DNA from: Micromonospora coerulea | GTDB taxonomy: Bacteria > Actinomycetota > Actinomycetes > Mycobacteriales > Micromonosporaceae | Assembly (NCBI RefSeq): GCF_016598485.1 | Contig: NZ_JAEMUW010000011.1 | Location: 154,074 to 218,073 of the forward strand | Reading direction: 5' to 3' | DNA: 64,000 nt | Shown: piece by piece, positions 60,385 through 64,000 of the stretch | Layout: every line of letters starts with the position of its first letter | How positions within the stretch are numbered: position 1 is the first letter of the stretch | Made by a program: the position numbers and the translations under genes | The notes under the pieces: generated by a model | What the model was told of the DNA's origin: nothing | Databases searched by the model: none | The model's input: the letters and a program-made list of their open reading frames with translations, nothing else

Positions 60385-60515
60385 GTGACCAACTGAGTGA
60401 CGATCGGTACGCACGCCGACGGACGGACGCGGACGACGGCGGATTGCCGCAGCAGCTCAGCAGGGGCTCAGGGGCAGCTCACAGCCCGCCGATCATTCGT
60501 TCGGGACGAAGGAGT
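60385..60515. repeat. Left copy of the ~130-bp direct repeat flanking the DinB gene
   Basis: Begins GTGACCAACTGAGTGACGAT, contains GACGGACG and CAGCAGCTCAGC (60450-60461), and ends near AAGGAGTCAA. The copy at 61388-61521 has the same blocks in the same order at nearly the same offsets. Confidence 0.65.
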
Positions 60516-60626
60516 CAAGCTCCGCCAGCGATACGCCGGCGGCCGAAGGCCAGAGGCGCGGCGGCGGGCGTTACGCGGTCCCCGATCCGCTGGCTACCGA
60601 ATGTGAACCTCTGGCCGAAGACGCGG

Positions 60627-60716
60627 ATGCGGCAACATTCGCTTCTAGCCGATGAGCGAGCGGCGATCGAATTCCTCCTGGCGGCCGTCGAAGTTGGGGC
60701 ACCGCAACTCGCTTGA
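60627..60716 (+). pseudogene. Fragment of a small unknown gene
   Basis: Encodes MRQHSLLADERAAIEFLLAA then VEVGAPQLA-stop. The LLADERAAIEFLLAA motif resembles the start of small actinobacterial hypothetical proteins (LTxEERAxxxFLL), cut short after about 29 residues. Confidence 0.3.
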
Positions 60717-60748
60717 CTGGTGCGGTCCGCCCGCGATTGGGTGGCGCC

Positions 60749-61288
60749 GTGAGCAAACTGTGGACCGCCCCCGAGGACGACCCCAGGACCTTCGGCCAGC
60801 CCGTCGGCGAAAAGGCGACCTACCGGGAGTACCTCGGCAACTACCGTCTGACCATAGAGATGAAGTGCGACGGACTGGACGCCGAGCAGCTCGGCCGACG
60901 CTCGGTACCGCCCAGCACCCTGAGCTTGCTCGGCCTGGTCCGCCACCTGGCCCAGATGGAGAACCACTGGTTCCAGCGCGTGCTGCAAGGGCGGACCGAC
61001 GCACCGCGCCTTTACGAGCACGAGGACGACCCGGATTGGGACTTCGGGGGCGCGGTCCCCGACCCAGCGGTGGTGAAGGACGCCTTCGCAACCTGGAAGG
61101 CCGGGATCGCCAAGGCCGACGAATGGCTCGACGCCCTCGAGGAGGCCGACCTGGGCCGCGAAGTGCCGGTCGACGGTGGCAGCCACGCCACGCGCGACGT
61201 GCTTGTCCACGTGATCGAGGAGTATGCGCGGCACGCCGGCCACGCCGACCTCCTGCGCGAGTGCATCGACGGGCGAACCGGCCAGTGA
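60749..61288 (+). CDS. DinB-family protein
   Basis: A 179-residue four-helix-bundle protein of the DinB/DUF664 group. Metal-binding histidines are visible in LGLVRHLAQMENHWFQRVL and VIEEYARHAGHADLLRE. Family members include mycothiol/bacillithiol-dependent enzymes and uncharacterised metalloproteins; the substrate is unknown. GTG 60749 has no clear ribosome binding site. The gene is bracketed by a ~130-bp repeat, suggesting cassette-like insertion. Confidence 0.85.
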   Translation: MSKLWTAPEDDPRTFGQPVGEKATYREYLGNYRLTIEMKCDGLDAEQLGRRSVPPSTLSLLGLVRHLAQMENHWFQRVLQGRTDAPRLYEHEDDPDWDFGGAVPDPAVVKDAFATWKAGIAKADEWLDALEEADLGREVPVDGGSHATRDVLVHVIEEYARHAGHADLLRECIDGRTGQ

Positions 61289-61387
61289 CCCACCGGGGTG
61301 GTGGGTCAGCATAAGGACCGCCGCCAGGATGCAACCACACCGTGAGGAACCTCGGTGAAGCAGAACCGGGGCGGCCCGGAGCCAGTG

Positions 61388-61521
61388 AGTGACAAACTGG
61401 GTGACGATCACGACGGACACCCGTGGACGCGTCGGGACGAAGTCGGATCGTCTCAGCAGCTCAGCCGATGCTTCAGGCCAGTTCGGAGGGCCGTGTTGGT
61501 TGCCTGGGGGGCAAGGAGTCA
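61388..61521. repeat. Right copy of the ~130-bp direct repeat flanking the DinB gene
   Basis: Begins GTGACAAACTGGGTGACGAT, with GACGGACACCCGTGGACGCG, CAGCAGCTCAGC (61454-61465) and AAGGAGTCAA near the end. Compare 60385-60515. Confidence 0.65.
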
Positions 61522-61528
61522 ACGGTTA

Positions 61529-62086
61529 CTAGATCCCGAGATCGTGCCTGACCTTGGCGGTGATGAGATTCTGGGCAATCTGCATAACGGGCGCGGAGGT
61601 CAAGAATGATCCGCCTCGCTGTTTAATCTGAGCCCAGACGTGGCGCTCGCGCCGCTCGTCCAGGTCATCGAGTGCGCGAAGTTCTGCGAGCCGATCGTGG
61701 AGGAAGACTTTGTCGGCCTCGTCGATGTCCTCCTCCTCATCGAGGATGTTCTCTAGCTCAAAAATTCGCTCTTCGCGGGTCGCCCAGGGGTGTGCTGCTC
61801 CGCACCCATCGCAGAACGTCGGTCGTTCCCAATCGGGGTCGAGTTCGTGCTTCTCGGCCATGTACGGCTCGATGTGGAACTGTCCTCGAATGCGGAGAGA
61901 ACAGGAGGTGCAGCCTAGAAGCACTCGCGCGCCGCACCTCGGACACTTGGTGTCATCCGGATACGAGTCTGAGGGTGACAGCGTGGTTGTCTGCTCATGT
62001 CCTCGTCGGCATACGGCTGCGGCGTGGTGGAAGCGGTCTGCCTTGCTGCGGTACTGCGTGAGATCCGCTTCAGGAAACTTGATCAT
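61529..62086 (-). CDS. DUF2321-like zinc-ribbon protein
   Basis: A 185-residue protein with zinc knuckles: AAVCRRGHEQTTTL, DTKCPRCGARVLLGCTSCSL, TFCDGCGAAHPWATREE. The layout of CxxGH followed by CxxC pairs and CxxC...PW resembles DUF2321. The C-terminal third is a long acidic helix (IFELENILDEEEDIDEADKV). ATG 62086 is preceded by GGGAAG. Function unknown. Confidence 0.75.
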   Translation of the reverse strand: MIKFPEADLTQYRSKADRFHHAAAVCRRGHEQTTTLSPSDSYPDDTKCPRCGARVLLGCTSCSLRIRGQFHIEPYMAEKHELDPDWERPTFCDGCGAAHPWATREERIFELENILDEEEDIDEADKVFLHDRLAELRALDDLDERRERHVWAQIKQRGGSFLTSAPVMQIAQNLITAKVRHDLGI

Positions 62087-62292
62087 TACTTCCCTTTCGA
62101 CCAGGCCTCAGCGGTCCAGGCCGTCGGAGGTCGATCGGAAGCGACCAACGATGACGACTGGTGACGACGTCTGCCCAGGTGACAAGGCGTGGTCGGCCCG
62201 ATGACCAGGCCGGCCCGTACTTCCTTACCTGTAGTTGGTGAACTGGTGCCCCGGCTTGGGAGTACCGGTGGCGGGTCGTTTCGTCGCGAGGG

Positions 62293-62324
62293 GAAGGCCC
62301 ACCCAGGGAGCTGGGCGGGCCTTC
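62293..62324. terminator. Strong hairpin terminator
   Basis: GAAGGCCCACCCAG / CTGGGCGGGCCTTC with a GGAG loop gives a 14-bp stem with one mismatch, followed by TTT forward and CCCC on the reverse strand. It lies 38 bases after the end of the reverse-strand gene at 62363. The rest of 62087-62362 shows nothing. Confidence 0.85.
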
Positions 62325-62362
62325 TTTGAGTCAGAGCCAGGACCGGCCGAAGCCGGGCCGAG

Positions 62363-62665
62363 CTACCTGCCGGACTTGTTCTTGGTCGGGTCGACCAACT
62401 TGGACGGCCCACCGTTAGGGGTCGGTGGGATCCGATGCCCCTTGGGGACCGTCACCTCCGGGCCGCCCTTCGTGGGCTTGTACTGACCGCTTTTCGGAGC
62501 GGGCGTACCGGGGTTGACGATCACGGGCTTACCGGTCGGCCGGACCGCCGGCTTGGAGGTCGGCCGGGTGACCGGCTGGGGCACCGGCCGGATGACCGGC
62601 TTCGCCGGAGTGGTCGGCCGCAGGGGCTTGGCCGGGCTCGCCGGCCGCATGGCCTTGTTCGCCAT
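62363..62665 (-). CDS. Proline-rich basic protein with YjzC-like C-terminus
   Basis: A 100-residue protein. The N-terminal half is Pro/Lys/Arg repeats (RPASPAKPLRPTTPAKPVIR, PVPQPVTRPTSKPAVRPTGK). The C-terminal part NPGTPAPKSGQYKPTKGG and TVPKGHRIPPTPNGGPSKLV resembles YjzC-type short proteins (PGxxAPxSGxY). ATG 62665 has AAAGGAAC upstream. Function unknown. Confidence 0.68.
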   Translation of the reverse strand: MANKAMRPASPAKPLRPTTPAKPVIRPVPQPVTRPTSKPAVRPTGKPVIVNPGTPAPKSGQYKPTKGGPEVTVPKGHRIPPTPNGGPSKLVDPTKNKSGR

Positions 62666-62937
62666 GTTGTTCCTTTCGGTTTCCGCACGGGGTACCCCGG
62701 AAGAAGCCACTGTCCCCGACCCGCTCGCGCGGGATAAAGCGCAGTGGTATCGTCGCCCGCCTACCGCCAAGTACAACGTCGACCCGGTTAGGTGCCCGAC
62801 CCGGCACCTTGCCGGGTTGTCGTGCTTCCAGCAGTGTGCACGCTGGGTAGTCCTATCTCAAGCATGCGATTCCCTAGATGTTGCCGTGCGCGCGAGACTC
62901 GCCCCCTCCATCTTGTGGAGGGTCCTGTGTGTAGACC

Positions 62938-63056
62938 GGTGGATAACTCAGCGTGGCGGTGACGGAGCGTATGAGATTCTGTCTCCTATCAGGGACTTTG
63001 CTGTACATATGTTCGACCGCCTTGTGTGGACGAGGCCACTGAGGCGCTGTGGATAA
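62938..63056. other. Cluster of DnaA-box-like sequences
   Basis: TGTGGATAA (63048-63056) is the exact complement of the TTATCCACA DnaA box. GGTGGATAA (62938-62946) and TGTGGACGA (63025-63033) each differ by one base from a DnaA box. Three in 119 bases of low-GC DNA could be an element origin. Confidence 0.45.
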
Positions 63057-63218
63057 CTCGTCACAAGCAGTCGGCAGTGGACCAAGATTGTGATCTACCG
63101 CGCAGGGCAATCCCCGGCGTGTTGGGCTAACGCCAGCGGTGTGAGAGGGCCTGCGACCAGCCTCGCTACCGTCGATGCTGGGTCATTCGAGTGCGGCTGC
63201 CGCCGGCGACCTGAGGCC

Positions 63219-63237
63219 GTGCCCGATCCGTGCCCGA
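63219..63237. repeat. Inverted arm-like pair GTGCCCGA-N3-GTGCCCGA
   Basis: Two exact GTGCCCGA copies spaced 11 bases. On the reverse strand this reads TCGGGCAC twice, sharing GGGCAC and the 11-base period with the arm-type pairs at 46411, 56402 and 63880. Confidence 0.4.
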
Positions 63238-63393
63238 CACAGCGGACAACACCGGCCAGCCGAGGTCTGTCTCAGAGCTGAGCCACGCCGGCCCCGTGCT
63301 GCATGACCAGCCGAGACCAGGCTCGAAGGCCGCGCCTCAATCCGATTCCCAAGCTGACAGTGCAGTTTCGATTCCGGTTACCACCTTTACGCG

Positions 63394-63413
63394 AAGGCCC
63401 AGACCAGGGCCTT
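63394..63413 (-). terminator. Terminator overlapping the DUF6924 stop
   Basis: AAGGCCC-AGACCA-GGGCCTT is a perfect 7-bp stem that begins inside the TAA stop of the reverse-strand gene. Confidence 0.7.
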
Positions 63414-63837
63414 AGTCTCCGTCGAGGCCCCGGTACGTGTCGGAGCTGTCGGCGGCGTCAGCGAACTCATCAAAGTCCAGATTCGCGATGGTGAGGTTGG
63501 CCGAGACGTCCGCGAACCAGCGGGGCGGCACCCGGAAGGTGCGGCCGGGCTCGTGGGCCAGATCGACGACGAGCAGCGGGCGTCCGACGTCGGTCATCGT
63601 GGTCGCATCGGCGAGGAAGAGGTAGATCAGCTTATCCTCGTGGCTCGCGGCGTTTTCCGCGTCGACCAGCTCTTGGAGGCCCAGGCTCGCGTAGTTCGGA
63701 TCGCTAACGAAGGTTGCGCTGTCGTGGCTCTCCCAGGTGTGCAAGGCCGTCTTCAGGGCTTCCCACGCAGCGTCGTCGGTGAAGTCCGTACGGAGAACCA
63801 GCGACGTGAGGTCGTCGGGCTGAGGTAGAGATATCAC
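63412..63837 (-). CDS. DUF6924-like protein
   Basis: A 141-residue protein: SLPQPDDLTSLVLRTDFTDD, AAWEALKTAL, GRPLLVVDLAHEPGRTFRVP, NLTIANLDFDEFADAADSSD. The RTDF.D..AW opening and ANLDFDEFA ending match DUF6924, a group found in actinobacterial accessory regions beside SMI1/KNR4-type genes. GTG 63837 chosen; GGAGGG lies about 18 bases upstream. Function unknown. Confidence 0.78.
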   Translation of the reverse strand: MISLPQPDDLTSLVLRTDFTDDAAWEALKTALHTWESHDSATFVSDPNYASLGLQELVDAENAASHEDKLIYLFLADATTMTDVGRPLLVVDLAHEPGRTFRVPPRWFADVSANLTIANLDFDEFADAADSSDTYRGLDGD

Positions 63838-63879
63838 GACGAGGATGCTTTCAGCCCTCCGCCCGGCTGACCACGCTCT

Positions 63880-63898
63880 GGGGCACACATGGGGCACA
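63880..63898. promoter_or_regulatory. Arm-type site pair near the window end
   Basis: GGGGCACA (63880-63887) and GGGGCACA (63891-63898), spaced 11 bases, the same arrangement as near attR at 56402. Both are followed by AGACA(C)-GTGA-like sequence. By the same distance an att core would fall at about 64003, just outside the window. 63899-64000 contains no supported gene. Confidence 0.5.
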
Positions 63899-64000
63899 AG
63901 ACACCGTGAAACGACGTCAAGTAACCCCTGAATGGTGGCAGCCTGAGACGCCGTGCGAACAGGCGCTGCGCGCCGTTCCCGCTGGTGGCGGGACAGCCGC

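Larger units (their letters stand above)
60333..60748. other. 416-base gap with repeat and gene relic
   Basis: Holds the left copy of a ~130-base repeat (60385-60515) and a short decayed reading frame (60627-60716). The rest is GC-rich without a supported feature. Confidence 0.5.
62666..63411. other. 746-base gap: AT-richer stretch with DnaA-like boxes and arm-like repeats
   Basis: No supported gene. 62799-62817 is a small hairpin (ACCCGGC / GCCGGGT). 62860-63060 is noticeably lower in GC and holds three DnaA-like boxes. 63219-63237 holds a spaced GTGCCCGA repeat. Open frames here are unlike real actinobacterial genes. Confidence 0.5.
56525..64000. mobile_element. Inferred older, decayed element adjoining the AICE (right end outside window)
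   Basis: Left edge is the att core with a degenerate integrase immediately inside it, copying the attL-integrase layout of the intact element. Contents are scattered small genes, a DnaA-box cluster and repeats. An 11-bp spaced GGGGCACA pair at 63880 lies at the distance from the window end expected for a right att site. The right boundary is not visible; this is inference. Confidence 0.45.

Noticed and set aside
62730..62805. tRNA-like stretch (AAAGCGCAGTGGTATCGTCGC, D-arm-like)
   Set aside because: No T-loop GTTCRANNC, no 7-bp acceptor pairing and no plausible anticodon stem.

Overview
The window is very GC-rich actinobacterial chromosome with strong third-position G/C bias. Gene order and content fit a filamentous actinomycete, most likely Micromonosporaceae (Micromonospora-like). 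The evidence is a bldN/rsbN sigma/anti-sigma pair, a Rex-hemACDB tetrapyrrole operon, a 33-residue bS22 ribosomal protein gene, GTG starts and many 4-base GTGA/ATGA overlaps. The species assignment is inference.

Layout. 1-3334: tripartite MacAB-like export operon, its first gene cut by the window edge. 3558-7335: conserved actinobacterial cluster of a BldC-like HTH protein, bS22, an NAD-dependent epimerase, a lysophospholipid acyltransferase and a HAD-IB phosphatase. 7458-9598: RsbN-like anti-sigma and BldN-type sigma. 10145-14863: acyl-CoA ligase, glutaredoxin-like protein, HAD phosphatase and a NarL-type two-component pair. 15139-20960: rex-hemA-hemC-cobA/hemD-hemB, with a Rex operator lying on a promoter. 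20954-32457: SigE-family sigma with a membrane partner, ExeM/NucH nuclease, double GNAT, transglycosylase, FmdB zinc ribbon, cyclase/NB-ARC regulator and secreted phospholipase A2. 32753-41579: carbohydrate locus with GH10-like and GH43 enzymes, a sugar ABC importer without its ATPase, GH51 arabinofuranosidase and a divergent LacI repressor with tandem operators. 41641-46352: BON-methyltransferase fusion, DUF4177-like protein, ABC-F protein, polyphosphate-glucokinase-like ROK protein, TPR protein and a small Smr-domain protein.

46335-56538 is an integrated actinomycete integrative and conjugative element (AICE). It carries a tyrosine integrase, XRE regulator, excisionase, TOPRIM/RecA-like Rep protein with iteron-like repeats in its 3' end, two HNH endonucleases, an FtsK/TraB-like DNA translocase and small membrane proteins. 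It sits in the 3' end of the smr gene. The direct repeat CACTTCCGCTGGAA at both ends re-encodes the host C-terminus HFRWK-stop. Pairs of GGGGCACA-like motifs 11 bp apart near both ends look like integrase arm sites.

56539-64000 looks like a second, older and decayed insertion at the same site. A frameshifted integrase remnant abuts the right att copy. Isolated small genes follow (DUF4839, SMI1/KNR4, DinB, DUF2321-like, YjzC-like, DUF6924). They are separated by long non-coding stretches with imperfect repeats and a DnaA-box cluster. Another 11-bp arm-site pair lies about 100 bp before the window end, so the far att site of this element may lie just outside the window. The tandem accretion at smr and the repeat-flanked single-gene modules are the least ordinary part of the window.
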